From assembly GCA_963697915.1 (NCBI GenBank), contig OY969103.1, positions 2,666,001-2,730,000 of the forward strand: a stretch of 64,000 nucleotides of DNA, written 5' to 3'. The stretch's first letter is position 1, and the number at the start of each line of letters is the position of its first letter. Positions 41,284 through 50,224 of this stretch are shown here, piece by piece. The notes below the pieces were generated by a model that was not told the origin of the DNA, did not search any database, and worked only from the letters and a program-made list of their open reading frames with translations. Source of the stretch: VRUE01 sp963697915 (GTDB lineage: Bacteria > Actinomycetota > Thermoleophilia > Solirubrobacterales > 70-9). The position numbers and the translations under genes were made by a program.

Positions 41284-41757
41284 CTACCGCTCCAGGTAGC
41301 TCAACTTGTACTTGCCGATCTGGATCTCGTCGCCGTCGCTGAGCTGGTGGGACTCGATCCGGCGCCGGTTGACGTAGGTCCCGTTGAGGGAGCCGAGGTC
41401 GTCGATGTAGAGGCCGTCGCGGCGGCGCACGAGCAGCGCGTGGTTGCGGGAGACGGTGACGTCGTCGAGGAATACCCCGGCGTCGGGGCTGCGGCCGATG
41501 CTGACCCGGTCCTCGGTGACCGTGAAGCTCTCGCCGGCGCGGCCGCCGCCGGCCCGGATGACCAGCGCCGCGCCGCTGCGCTCGACCGCCTCGTCGAGGT
41601 CGATCGGCTGCATCTCACCGGTGTCGTCGACGGTGTAGGTCATCGTCGTCGGCTCGTCGCCGCCGTCTTTGGGCCCACCCAGGTAGGCGCCGCACTTCTG
41701 GCAGTAGTTGGCGCCCTCGGGGTTGACGAAGCCGCACTCCGGACAGTGGGTGGCCAT
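41284..41757 (-). CDS. garA: GarA/Rv1827-like FHA-domain protein with zinc ribbon
   Basis: 157 residues. A zinc ribbon (HCPECGFVNP ... YCQKCGAYLG) is followed by a Thr-rich phosphorylation-type segment (PTTMTYTVDDTG) and a C-terminal FHA domain (VSIGRSPDAGVFLDDVTVSR, LGSLNGTYVNRRRI). GarA in mycobacteria is phosphorylated by PknB/PknG and then self-binds, releasing 2-oxoglutarate enzymes. The same switch is likely here by homology. The zinc ribbon is an extra compared with mycobacterial GarA. ftsR follows 8 bp later. Confidence 0.85.
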   Translation of the reverse strand: MATHCPECGFVNPEGANYCQKCGAYLGGPKDGGDEPTTMTYTVDDTGEMQPIDLDEAVERSGAALVIRAGGGRAGESFTVTEDRVSIGRSPDAGVFLDDVTVSRNHALLVRRRDGLYIDDLGSLNGTYVNRRRIESHQLSDGDEIQIGKYKLSYLER

Positions 41758-41771
41758 TGCTCGTCCCAGCC

Positions 41772-42041
41772 TCAGGCGGCCGTCTCGTCCTCCGGGGTGC
41801 CCTGCGCCTTGCCGGCGAGGATGTCGGTGAGCGCCGCGACGTCGTCGCCGGAGATCAGCGAGTCGCCGCTTTCCCGCTTCTGCCGCAGCCGGTTGACCAG
41901 CTCGGCACGAAGGATGTCGATCTTGCCGTGCAGCACCCTGCGTTTGTAGGAGATCTCGTTCTCCTCGGTGGTGAGCTTGTCGATCAGGTCCCTCAGCTCT
42001 TCATCGCTGAGCGAACCGAGATCAGGGAAGGTGTCCTCCAT
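41772..42041 (-). CDS. RsiG-like putative c-di-GMP-binding anti-sigma protein
   Basis: 89 residues from ATG 42041, which has AAGGAG upstream; a longer frame to 42116 is less likely. The protein is helical: SLSDEELRDLIDKLTTEENE, then EISYKRRVLHGKIDILRAEL. This contains E-x3-S-x2-R-x3-H-x3-D, close to the E-x3-S-x2-R-x3-Q-x3-D c-di-GMP signature of RsiG, the anti-sigma of WhiG. A single motif copy suggests a homodimer like that described in Rubrobacter. It lies between garA and a pgsA-like gene; no whiG is in the window. Confidence 0.65.
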   Translation of the reverse strand: MEDTFPDLGSLSDEELRDLIDKLTTEENEISYKRRVLHGKIDILRAELVNRLRQKRESGDSLISGDDVAALTDILAGKAQGTPEDETAA

Positions 42042-42138
42042 CGCGCTCCTTGATCGGGAAGCCATAGCCGGCCTCCGTTTGCCGCATGCCGGATCGATTA
42101 TAGGTCGCCCGGCCAAAGGTTCAACTGTAGGTTGAAGG

Positions 42139-42789
42139 TTATGGAGACTGGGACTGCGCTTGCGCGGCGGCCCGGACTTCGCGGATCCCGGTCTGGGCGT
42201 AGAGAACCGTGGCGAGGATCGCCAGGGCGAGGCCGACGATCAGCAGCGCCGCCGGCACCCAGCCGGCGAAGACGAGGGCGAAGAAGATCCCGCCCATGAT
42301 CGGGAAGACCGAGATCCTCCCCGGCCAGTTGACGGCCAGCTGGACGCCGTGGCGCAACCCGTACTGGGCGAGCAGCAGCATCGCCAGCTCGCGGACGACG
42401 AGCAGGGCCAGCGCCCAGCGCGGCAGCAGCTCGAAGTGCCAGCAGACGACGGCGCCGGCGAGGATCGTGAGGCGGTCGATCAGCGGGTCGAGCAGCGCTC
42501 CCAGCCGGCTGTACTGACCGGTGACGCGGGCGAGGAAGCCGTCGACGTAGTCGCCGGCGGCAATCAGCCAGTAGACGATCGCGGCCGCGGCGCTGCGCCC
42601 GTCGCCCGACTCGAAGGCGAGGTAGAGGAAGACCGGCAGCCCGGCGAGGCGCAGGTAGCCGACCAGGTTGGGCAGCGTCCAGGGGTTGAGCGGCTCGCCC
42701 TCGAGGGTCTGCTCGGGCGGCGGCCCGCTGCGGTCGAGGCCGAAGAGGCGGCGGATGCGGCCGCGCCCGAAGGGGGCGGTGTCAGCCAT
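42139..42789 (-). CDS. pgsA: CDP-alcohol phosphatidyltransferase (PgsA-like)
   Basis: 216 residues, membrane. The signature D-x2-DG-x2-AR-x8-G-x3-D-x3-D is complete in GDYVDGFLARVTGQ and GALLDPLID. PLNPWTLPNLVGYLRLAGLP is the usual N-terminus. It transfers a phosphatidyl group from CDP-diacylglycerol, probably to glycerol-3-phosphate. ATG 42789 overlaps the proS 3' end by 8 bp. CdsA, which makes the CDP-lipid, is encoded at 50.2 kb. Confidence 0.88.
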   Translation of the reverse strand: MADTAPFGRGRIRRLFGLDRSGPPPEQTLEGEPLNPWTLPNLVGYLRLAGLPVFLYLAFESGDGRSAAAAIVYWLIAAGDYVDGFLARVTGQYSRLGALLDPLIDRLTILAGAVVCWHFELLPRWALALLVVRELAMLLLAQYGLRHGVQLAVNWPGRISVFPIMGGIFFALVFAGWVPAALLIVGLALAILATVLYAQTGIREVRAAAQAQSQSP

Positions 42790-44464
42790 TCCCTTGCAGC
42801 AGGGCGAGCGCCCGCTCGGCGGCGTCCTCGACCGGCAGCTCGTGGTCGCCGCCCGCGCGCTCGCTCGCCTCGACCACGCCGTTGGCAAGGCCGCGGCGGC
42901 CGACCACGACCCGCAGCGGGCAGCCGAGCAGCTCGGCGTCGGTCAACTTCTCCCCCGGGCCGGCGTCGCGGTCGTCGTAGAGGACCTCGGCGCCGGCCTC
43001 GCGCAGCGACTCGTACAGCGCGTCGGCCGCCTCGCGCTCGGGCTCGCCCGCCTTGGCCAGCGAGACCAGCTGCAGCTGCCAGGGCGCCAGCGCCGCCGGC
43101 CAGACGATGCCGCGCTCGTCGGCCCCCTGCTCGATCGCGGCGGCGACTATCCGCGCCGGTCCGATCCCGTAGGACCCCATCACGATCGGCTGCTCCTTGC
43201 CGCCCTCGTCGAGGTAGGTGGCGCCGAGCGGCACCGAGTAGCGGGTGCCCAGCTTGAAGATGTTGCCGATCTCGATCGCCGGCTCGATCTCGATCCTGCC
43301 GCCGCCCGGCGCCGTGTCGCCGGCCTCGACCGTGCGCACGTCGAGCTCCTCGAACTCGAAGTCGCGGCCGGGCTTGACGCCGCGCAGGTGGGCGTCGGGC
43401 TCGTTGGCGCCGGCGACGAAGGACTCGCCCTGGATCGCCGCGTCCTTGATCACCGGCAGGTCGGTGCCGACCGGGCCGATGAATCCGGCCGGCCCCAGCT
43501 CGGCCTCGATCTCGGCGGCGCTCGCCTGGCGGAAGTCGACCCCGAGCGCGTTGCGCAGCTTGATCTCGTTGAGGCGGTGGTCACCGCGGACCAGCACGAC
43601 GATCATGCCGCGGCCCTCGGCGACCACCGGAACCGCCTTGATGAAGGCCCCGGGCGGAAGGCCGACGGAGGAGGCGACCTCCTCCACCTTGGCCAGGCCG
43701 GGCGTCTCCAGCCGCTGGGGGGCGTCCAGGGCCTCCGGCAGCTCGACCGGCTGCGCCTCGGCGGAGGCGACCTCGACGTTGGCGGCGTAGCCGGGGGCCA
43801 GCGCCACCTCGTTCTCGCCCGCCGCGCAGGGCGCCATGTACTCGTGGGCGCCGGAGCCGCCCATCATCCCGACGTCGGACTCGACCCGGTACCAGCGCAG
43901 GCCGGTGCGGTCGAAGATCCGCGCGTAGGCCTCGCTCTGCAGCTCGTAGGAGCGCGCCAGGCCCTCCTCGTCGCGGTCGAAGGAGTAGGCGTCCTTCATC
44001 GTGAACTCGCGCGTGCGCAGGACGCCGGCGCGGGGGCGCGGCTCGTCGCGCTCCTTGGTCTGCAGGTGGTAGAGCATCAGCGGCAGGTCCCGGTAGGAGC
44101 GGACCTCGCGGGCGACGTGGTCGGTCAGGCACTCCTCGTGGGTCATCGCCAGCACCATCGGCGCGCCCCTGCGATCCTCGAGCTTGAACAGCTCGTCGAT
44201 CCCGTAGCGGCCGGTCTTCTGCCAGAGCTCGGCCGGCTGCAGGACCGGCATCAGCATCTCCTGACAGCCGATCGACTCCATCTCCTCGCGCAGGATCGCT
44301 TCGACCTTGCGGATCGAGCGCCACCCGGCCGGCAGGTAGGACCAGAGACCGGCGCCGACCTGGCGAATGAGGCCCGCCCGCACCATCAGCTTGTGGGACA
44401 CAGCCTCCGCGTCGGCGGGCGGGTCCTTCAACGTCGGCAGGAACGCCTGGCTGAGTCGGGTCAT
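42782..44464 (-). CDS. proS: prolyl-tRNA synthetase
   Basis: 560-residue bacterial-type class II synthetase. Motif 2 region RTREFTMKDAYSFDRDEEG, CLTDHVAREVRSYRDLPLML, an INS editing domain in the middle (about 220-400) and the C-terminal anticodon domain with ALAPWQLQLVSL. The start is supported by TAGGGT 6 bases upstream. pgsA-like overlaps its end. Confidence 0.95.
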   Translation of the reverse strand: MTRLSQAFLPTLKDPPADAEAVSHKLMVRAGLIRQVGAGLWSYLPAGWRSIRKVEAILREEMESIGCQEMLMPVLQPAELWQKTGRYGIDELFKLEDRRGAPMVLAMTHEECLTDHVAREVRSYRDLPLMLYHLQTKERDEPRPRAGVLRTREFTMKDAYSFDRDEEGLARSYELQSEAYARIFDRTGLRWYRVESDVGMMGGSGAHEYMAPCAAGENEVALAPGYAANVEVASAEAQPVELPEALDAPQRLETPGLAKVEEVASSVGLPPGAFIKAVPVVAEGRGMIVVLVRGDHRLNEIKLRNALGVDFRQASAAEIEAELGPAGFIGPVGTDLPVIKDAAIQGESFVAGANEPDAHLRGVKPGRDFEFEELDVRTVEAGDTAPGGGRIEIEPAIEIGNIFKLGTRYSVPLGATYLDEGGKEQPIVMGSYGIGPARIVAAAIEQGADERGIVWPAALAPWQLQLVSLAKAGEPEREAADALYESLREAGAEVLYDDRDAGPGEKLTDAELLGCPLRVVVGRRGLANGVVEASERAGGDHELPVEDAAERALALLQGNG

Positions 44465-44476
44465 ACCGGGACCCTA
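44465..44476 (-). promoter_or_regulatory. leaderless -10 element of proS
   Basis: Minus-strand TAGGGT (44476-44471) lies 6 bases before ATG 44464. Confidence 0.6.
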
Positions 44477-44483
44477 TACGCGG

Positions 44484-46304
44484 TTACTCGGCGTACAGCG
44501 CCTCGATCTCGGCCACGTACTTGGCGTCGATCGGCTTCCGTTTGAGCTTCATCGTCGGCGTCAGCTCGTCGCCGCCGGGCAGCCAGTCGGCCGGCAGCAC
44601 CTTGAACTTCTTGATCTGCTCGACCCGGGACAGTTCGGCGTTGCCGCGCTCGACCCCGGCGGCGATCTCCTCGAGCACCGCTGCCTCGCTGGCGAGGCTC
44701 TCGGGCGAGACGTCCTCGATCCCGTGCTGCTGGGCGAAGACCGGCGCCGCGTCCGGGTCGAGGACGATCAGCGCCACGTTGTAGGGACGGTTGTCGCCGA
44801 TCGCGCAGGCCTGGCCGATCAGCGGACTCGAGGCCTTGACCCGCGCCTCGATGTTGGCGGGCGACATGTTCTTGCCGGCCGAGTTGATGATCAGCTCCTT
44901 CTTGCGGTCGACGATCCTCAGGTAGCCGTCCTCGTCGAGCTCGCCGACGTCGCCGGTGTGCAGCCAGCCGTCGGCGTCGATCGTCTCCGCCGTCTTCTCG
45001 GGGTCGTTGCGGTAGCCGGCCATCAGGATCGGCCCCCGCAACAGGATCTCGCCGTCCTCGGCGAGCTCCAGCTCGATCCCCGGAGCGGGCGGCCCGACGG
45101 TGCCGATCTTGATCCGGCCGGGCGGGTTGCAGGTCCCCGAGGCACAGCTCTCCGAGAGCCCCCAAAGCTCGGCCAGGGGGACGCCGAGCGCGTGGAAGAA
45201 CTCGATCACCTCAGGCGGCGTCGGAGCGGCGCCGACGTTGACCGCTTCGACCTTGTCGAGGCCGATCCGCTCGCGCAATTTCGAGAGCACCAGCTCGTCC
45301 GCCTTGGCGTGTTCCTCGACCAGCTCCGCCGGCAGCTCCTCACCCGCCTGCTCGGCCTTGACCTTTCGCATCCCCACGCCCAACGCCCACTCGATCGCCT
45401 GCCTGCGGTTCTCGTCGGGCTCGGCGGCGAGCCCGATCTCCATCGCCGCCTTTAGCTTCTCCCAGATCCGGGGGACCGCGAAGAACCAGGTCGGGCGCAC
45501 TTCGGCCAGGTAGGCGGCTACCTCGCGCGGATCGGGGCAACAGGTCGTACCGGCGCCCTGGACCATCGGCAGGTAGTGGGTCACGTTGCGCTCGGCGACG
45601 TGCGCCATCGGCAGCCAGGAGATCAGCCGGCCCTCGTCGGGGAAGGCGATCAGGCTGTCGAAGGAGCGGGCGGCCGCCATCAGGCTGGCGTGGGTCAGCT
45701 GGACCCCCTTCGGCGGCCCGGTCGTGCCCGAGGTGTAGATCAGGGTGAGGAGGTCGTCGGGCTCGATCGCGCGCCAGGCGGCCTCGAAGTCGAATCCGGG
45801 GTCGGCGCGCTCCTCCAGCTCGGCGAGTGCGATAGCACCGTCGCGGCCCTCGCCGTCGACGACGACGATCTGCTCGAGCGCCTCCGCTCCGCTGCTTGCC
45901 GCCAACACGGTGTCGAGGAAGGCCTGCTCGGTGAACAGAACCCGGTTGGCCGCGTCCCCGAGCAGGTATTCGATCTGCTCCGGGGTGGAGGTGTTGTAGA
46001 TCGAGAACGGGGTGGCGCCGAGGTGCATCGCCCCTGCGTCGACGAAGTGGAACTCCGGCCGGTTGGTGAGCATGACCCCGATCGTGTCGCCACGGCCGAC
46101 GCCGATTGCCGCCAACCCCGCGGCGACCCGCCGCGCCCGCTCGGCGTACTCCGCCCAGGTGACGCTGACCTCGTCGTCCTTGGTGCGCAACGCGGTCCGA
46201 TCGGCGTTGCCGCCGGCGGTGATCTGAAAGGCCTCGGCGAGGGTTGTCGCGCTGAGCGCTCGCGCCCTCGTCTCACTCGTGCCTGCGGCGGTCTCCGGTG
46301 ACAT
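44484..46304 (-). CDS. long-chain fatty acid-CoA ligase
   Basis: 606-residue AMP-forming acyl-CoA synthetase (FadD15/ACSL type). P-loop LIYTSGTTGPPKGVQLTH, A5-like ELWGLSESCASGTCNPP, GWLHTGDVGELDEDGYLRI and the catalytic Lys region near the C-terminus (TPTMKLKRKPI). Activates fatty acids for degradation or lipid synthesis, which would feed the WS/DGAT enzyme. GGGGGAGAGAG lies directly before the start. Confidence 0.92.
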   Translation of the reverse strand: MSPETAAGTSETRARALSATTLAEAFQITAGGNADRTALRTKDDEVSVTWAEYAERARRVAAGLAAIGVGRGDTIGVMLTNRPEFHFVDAGAMHLGATPFSIYNTSTPEQIEYLLGDAANRVLFTEQAFLDTVLAASSGAEALEQIVVVDGEGRDGAIALAELEERADPGFDFEAAWRAIEPDDLLTLIYTSGTTGPPKGVQLTHASLMAAARSFDSLIAFPDEGRLISWLPMAHVAERNVTHYLPMVQGAGTTCCPDPREVAAYLAEVRPTWFFAVPRIWEKLKAAMEIGLAAEPDENRRQAIEWALGVGMRKVKAEQAGEELPAELVEEHAKADELVLSKLRERIGLDKVEAVNVGAAPTPPEVIEFFHALGVPLAELWGLSESCASGTCNPPGRIKIGTVGPPAPGIELELAEDGEILLRGPILMAGYRNDPEKTAETIDADGWLHTGDVGELDEDGYLRIVDRKKELIINSAGKNMSPANIEARVKASSPLIGQACAIGDNRPYNVALIVLDPDAAPVFAQQHGIEDVSPESLASEAAVLEEIAAGVERGNAELSRVEQIKKFKVLPADWLPGGDELTPTMKLKRKPIDAKYVAEIEALYAE

Positions 46305-46360
46305 CTCTCTCCCCCTCGTTTTGCTCCCGTGAGGGGACTATCCCACAGCGCTTTGAAACG

Positions 46361-47617
46361 CTAAGCCCTGGTGAAGCGGCGGCCCGCGGTCGGCGAGGCC
46401 TCCTCGTCGAGCAGGACCCGGTCCGACTCGCCCTTCTGCGCCGCTTCGTGCTCCATCCGCGCGATCTTCTCCGGCGTCAGGTCGCCGGCGTTTTCCTCCT
46501 CGATCCGCGCCACCCACTCGGCGCCCTCGCGCGACTCGTCCTCGTCGAACTCGACCTCGCCGCCGCGGTCGAGCGACTTGTCGATCTCCTCGAAGAGCGT
46601 GTTGACCAGATCCTCCTGCGGCACCTTGCGCAGCGGTTTGCCCCCGGCGAAGATCAGCCCCTCGTTCTTGGCTCCGGCGATGCCGAAGTCGGCGTGGCTG
46701 GCCTCGCCGATGCCGTTCACCGCGCAGCCCAGCACCGCGACCTCGACCGGCTCGGCGTAGCCCTCCAGGCGCTGCTCGATCTCGGCGACGACCGAGTCCA
46801 TGTCGAACTGCAGCCGGCCGCAGGTCGGGCAGGCGATCAGCACCGGGCCGCGCTCGCGCAGCTGCAGCGCCTTGAGGATCTCCCAGGCGACCTTGACCTC
46901 CTCCTCGGCGTGGAAGGTCGAGAGGCTGATCCGGATCGTGTCGCCGACCCCGTCGGCGAGCAGCGTGCCGAGCCCGACCGCCGATTTCAGCGAGCCGGCC
47001 CATTTCGTCCCCGCCTCGGTGATGCCGAGGTGGATCGGGTAGGGAATCCGCTCGGCGAGCAAGCGGTTGGCGGCGATCGTGTTGGGCACGTTGGTCGACT
47101 TGATCGAGACCTTGAAGTTCTCGAAGTCGAGGCCCTCCATCAGCTCGGTGAACTCGACCGCGGCGCTGACCAGCGCCTCGACCGGCCGCTCGCGCTCGAG
47201 CTCGTGCAGGTGCTTGGGCAGCGAGCCGGAGTTGACCCCGATCCGCATCGGCACGCCCGCGGCGTTCGCCTTCGCCGCCACCTCGGCGACTTTCTCGCGG
47301 CCACCGATGTTGCCCGGGTTGAGCCGGATGCAGTGGGCGCCGGCGTCGATCGCCTTCAGCGCCAGCGTGTGGTTGAAGTGGATGTCGGCGATCACCGGGA
47401 TCGGCGAGCGCTCGACGATCGTCTTCAGCGCCTCGACGTCGTCGTCGCGCGGCACCGCGCAGCGGACCAGGTCCGCTCCGGCCTCGGCGACCTTCTCGAT
47501 CTGCTCCATCGTCGCCGCCAGGTTGGCGGTCTCGGTCTTGGTCATCGTCTGCACGGCGACCGGCGCCCCACCGCCGATCGGCACCCCGCCGACGAAGATC
47601 TGCCGCTTGGAAGCCAT
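46361..47617 (-). CDS. ispG: 4-hydroxy-3-methylbut-2-enyl diphosphate synthase
   Basis: [4Fe-4S] enzyme of the MEP isoprenoid pathway. PVAVQTMTKTET, CIRLNPGNIG, and cluster ligands in CPTCGRLQFD and LGCAVNGIGEA. 418 residues, about 50 longer than E. coli IspG: the C-terminal tail after KPLRKVPQEDLV is acidic and helical, then ends GRRFTRA. dxr and uppS of the same pathway lie 1.5-5 kb upstream. TAGCCT sits 6 bases before ATG. Confidence 0.94.
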   Translation of the reverse strand: MASKRQIFVGGVPIGGGAPVAVQTMTKTETANLAATMEQIEKVAEAGADLVRCAVPRDDDVEALKTIVERSPIPVIADIHFNHTLALKAIDAGAHCIRLNPGNIGGREKVAEVAAKANAAGVPMRIGVNSGSLPKHLHELERERPVEALVSAAVEFTELMEGLDFENFKVSIKSTNVPNTIAANRLLAERIPYPIHLGITEAGTKWAGSLKSAVGLGTLLADGVGDTIRISLSTFHAEEEVKVAWEILKALQLRERGPVLIACPTCGRLQFDMDSVVAEIEQRLEGYAEPVEVAVLGCAVNGIGEASHADFGIAGAKNEGLIFAGGKPLRKVPQEDLVNTLFEEIDKSLDRGGEVEFDEDESREGAEWVARIEEENAGDLTPEKIARMEHEAAQKGESDRVLLDEEASPTAGRRFTRA

Positions 47618-47629
47618 GCCAGAAGGCTA
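47618..47629 (-). promoter_or_regulatory. leaderless -10 element of ispG
   Basis: Minus-strand TAGCCT (47629-47624) lies 6 bases before ATG 47617. Confidence 0.6.
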
Positions 47630-47639
47630 TCTGGGCGCG

Positions 47640-47837
47640 TCAGTCGTCTCTTTCCAGGCGCCGCAGCTTGCGGCCGTCCAGCACATGGCGTAGCGCAATT
47701 GCCGAGAACAGACAGGCCAGGCCATAAAGCCCCTGAACCCGTTCCGACGCCTCGCCAAGAAAGACAGAACCGAGTAGCACTGCGGCGATGCAGGCTCCAA
47801 CGGCAATCCAGATGTTTTGAGAACCGAGCTCGTTCAT
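47640..47837 (-). CDS. small two-helix membrane protein
   Basis: 65 residues: hydrophobic IWIAVGACIAAVLLGSVFLG and VQGLYGLACLFSAIALRHVL, then a basic, charged C-terminus (RKLRRLERDD). No family recognised. Codon usage and flanking sequence are less GC-rich than the neighbouring ispG and rseP, and it interrupts an otherwise conserved rseP-ispG order. Could be a late insertion. Confidence 0.55.
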   Translation of the reverse strand: MNELGSQNIWIAVGACIAAVLLGSVFLGEASERVQGLYGLACLFSAIALRHVLDGRKLRRLERDD

Positions 47838-47974
47838 CCTATGCAGCTTAAACGTTGCAGAGATCGAGTGTTCGCTGCGATGTCCATGTGCTGAACTTCG
47901 CGCTCCCCGACGCGCACGTGGTGCGCTGAGGGCAAATTCTCTGTGCCGTTCCTGTAAAGGAAGGCGCTCGCGCG

Positions 47975-49063
47975 TCAGCGGACGTTGAAGCCTTCGCCGC
48001 CCAGGCGGCCGATGTCGTTGGTGAGGCCGATGAAGAAGAGCATGATCACGAGCACGAAGCCGATCGCGCCGGCGCGCTCCATGACCGAGAAGGGGACCGG
48101 CTTGCCGCGCACCTTCTCGACCAGGCTCCAGAAGATGTGGCCGCCGTCAAGGGGCAGGAAGGGGAAGAGGTTGATCAGGCCGATCGAGAGGCTGACCAGG
48201 GCGAGCAGCAGCAGCGACTGGGTGAGGCCGATGTCGATCACCTCGTTGGCCACGGCGCTGACCCCGACGACGCCGGAAACTTCCTTGCGCTGCTCCTCTT
48301 CGAAGAGCTTGGCGAAGACGGTCACGGTGCGGCTCGACACTTCCCACATCCGCGTGGCGGCCCAGTCCGCGGCGCCGGCCGAGCCGTATTCAGCCGGTTC
48401 GCTGCCGTAGCCGAAGCCGACCCGGGTGCGCTCGATCGCGGCGTCGTACTCCGGCCGCACGGCGACCGTCCGCAGCTGCCCCTCGCGGCGGACGGTCAGC
48501 TCGACCGGCGTCGCCGCCAGGCAGCCGTTCACCTGCTTGCCCGGGCAGCGGTGCGAGGCGACCTGGTCGACGAACTTTTCGAGGCGCTCCTGAGTGCCGA
48601 GGTTGGCGTAGCCACGACCGTCGATGGCGACGATCTGGTCGCCCGGCTGCAGCACCCCCGCCGCCGGCGTCCCGGGCACGACGTCGCCGACCTCCTGGTT
48701 CACCTGGTTGACGCTGAAGGCGAGCACGAAGAGGATCGCGAAGGCGAGGAGGATGTTGACCGCGGGCCCGGCGCCGATCACGACGATCCGCTTCCAGACC
48801 GGCTGGTCGTAGTAGCCCCGACCCTGCGCCTCCGGCGGCAGCTCTTCGTCGGGGTTCATGCCGCTGATCTTCACGAAGCCCCCCGCCGGGATCGCGCCGA
48901 TCCCGTACTCGGTCTCCCCCCGCTTCACCGAGAACAGCTTCGGCGGGAAGAAGAGGAAGAATTTCTCGACCCGCATGCCGGTCGCCTTGGCGGCGAAGAA
49001 GTGCCCCGCCTCGTGGAGGATGATCAGCAGCGAGAAGCCGAGGAAGATCAGGACCCAGTTCAT
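47975..49063 (-). CDS. rseP: site-2 protease RseP family (M50)
   Basis: 362-residue intramembrane zinc protease. HEAGHFFAAKATGMRVEKF is the zinc site near residue 18, a PDZ domain spans about 120-210 (GTPAAGVLQPGDQIVAIDG), and FPFLPLDGGHIFW supplies the third ligand (Asp). It cleaves membrane-bound anti-sigma factors or signal-peptide remnants. Overlaps dxr by 4 bp. Confidence 0.93.
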   Translation of the reverse strand: MNWVLIFLGFSLLIILHEAGHFFAAKATGMRVEKFFLFFPPKLFSVKRGETEYGIGAIPAGGFVKISGMNPDEELPPEAQGRGYYDQPVWKRIVVIGAGPAVNILLAFAILFVLAFSVNQVNQEVGDVVPGTPAAGVLQPGDQIVAIDGRGYANLGTQERLEKFVDQVASHRCPGKQVNGCLAATPVELTVRREGQLRTVAVRPEYDAAIERTRVGFGYGSEPAEYGSAGAADWAATRMWEVSSRTVTVFAKLFEEEQRKEVSGVVGVSAVANEVIDIGLTQSLLLLALVSLSIGLINLFPFLPLDGGHIFWSLVEKVRGKPVPFSVMERAGAIGFVLVIMLFFIGLTNDIGRLGGEGFNVR

Positions 49064-50205
49064 ACGGTTGCCAACCCCGCGACCAACTGCTCGGTGCGGT
49101 GCCGCGCCTCGGCGTCGACCGCGAAGAGGTTCTCGAAGTGGCCGACCTGCCGCGCCGGCATCTCCTCCAGGACCCGCTCGACCGCCGCGGCGATCGCCGT
49201 AAACGGGATCCGCCCCGCGAGGAAGGCGGCGACCGCGACCTCGTCGGCGGCGTTGAGGACGCAGGGCGCCGTCCCCCCCGCCTTGCCGGCCTCGAGCGCC
49301 AGGCGCAGACAGGCGAAGGTCTCCAGGTCGGGCGCCTCGAAGCTGAGCTCGCCGACCGCCGCGAGGTCGAGCCGCGGCACGTTGACGTCGGCCCGCTCTG
49401 GGTAGTGCAGGGCGTAGGAGATCGGCACCCGCATGTCGGGGTAGCCGAGGTGGGCGAGCGTGGCGCCGTCGTTGAGGTCGATCAGCGAGTGGACGATCGA
49501 CTGGGGGTGGACGACGACCTCGATCCGTTCGTAGGGGACGGCGAAGAGGTGGTGCGCCTCGATCGCCTCGAAGCCCTTGTTCATCAGCGTCGCGGAATCG
49601 ATCGTGATCCGCCCCCCCATGCGCCAGGTCGGGTGCGCGAGGGCGTCCTCGACGCTGACCCCGGCGAGGTCGTCACGGCCGCGGAAGGGGCCGCCGGAGG
49701 CGGTCAGGACAAGGCGCTCCACGGTCCCCGGCGCCTCCGCCCCGACCAGCTGGAAGAGGGCGGAGTGCTCGGAGTCGACCGGCAGTAGGCGCGCCCCGGT
49801 CGCCTCGGCCAGGGCCGTGGTCAGCTCGCCGCCGATCACCAGGCTCTCCTTGTTGGCGAGCGCCACGTCGATCCCCTCGGTCAGCGCGACCACGGTCGGG
49901 CCCAGGCCGGCGGCGCCGACCATCCCGTTGAGGACGAGGTCCGCCCGGGACTCGGCGATCAGCTCGCGGACGCCCTCCTCACCGCGCAGGACCCGCCCGC
50001 TCCAGGCCGAGGCGGCCCGCTCCGCGGCATCCCCCTCGGCCAGCGCCACGGTCGGCACGCCGTGCTGGCGCGCCTGCTCGAGCAGCGGCTCCCAGCTCGA
50101 GCCGGCGGCGAGCCCGACCACCCGCAGCTCCTCGGAGGCGGCGACGATCTGCAGCGCCTGGGTGCCGATCGACCCCGTGCTGCCCAGAATGACCAGCTTC
50201 TTCAT
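49060..50205 (-). CDS. dxr: 1-deoxy-D-xylulose 5-phosphate reductoisomerase
   Basis: 381 residues; second step of the MEP pathway. NADPH motif ILGSTGSIGTQALQIV, NKESLVIGGEL, metal/substrate motif LLPVDSEHSALFQ and SATLMNKGFEAIEAHHLF. Start at ATG 50205 is supported by TAAACT 7 bases upstream, within the 19-bp gap after cdsA. This suggests an internal promoter for dxr-rseP. Confidence 0.95.
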   Translation of the reverse strand: MKKLVILGSTGSIGTQALQIVAASEELRVVGLAAGSSWEPLLEQARQHGVPTVALAEGDAAERAASAWSGRVLRGEEGVRELIAESRADLVLNGMVGAAGLGPTVVALTEGIDVALANKESLVIGGELTTALAEATGARLLPVDSEHSALFQLVGAEAPGTVERLVLTASGGPFRGRDDLAGVSVEDALAHPTWRMGGRITIDSATLMNKGFEAIEAHHLFAVPYERIEVVVHPQSIVHSLIDLNDGATLAHLGYPDMRVPISYALHYPERADVNVPRLDLAAVGELSFEAPDLETFACLRLALEAGKAGGTAPCVLNAADEVAVAAFLAGRIPFTAIAAAVERVLEEMPARQVGHFENLFAVDAEARHRTEQLVAGLATV

Positions 50206-50218
50206 CTAGGCCAGTTTA
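50206..50218 (-). promoter_or_regulatory. internal leaderless -10 element of dxr
   Basis: Minus-strand TAAACT (50218-50213) lies 7 bases before ATG 50205, between cdsA and dxr. Confidence 0.5.
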
Positions 50219-50224
50219 GGTAGC

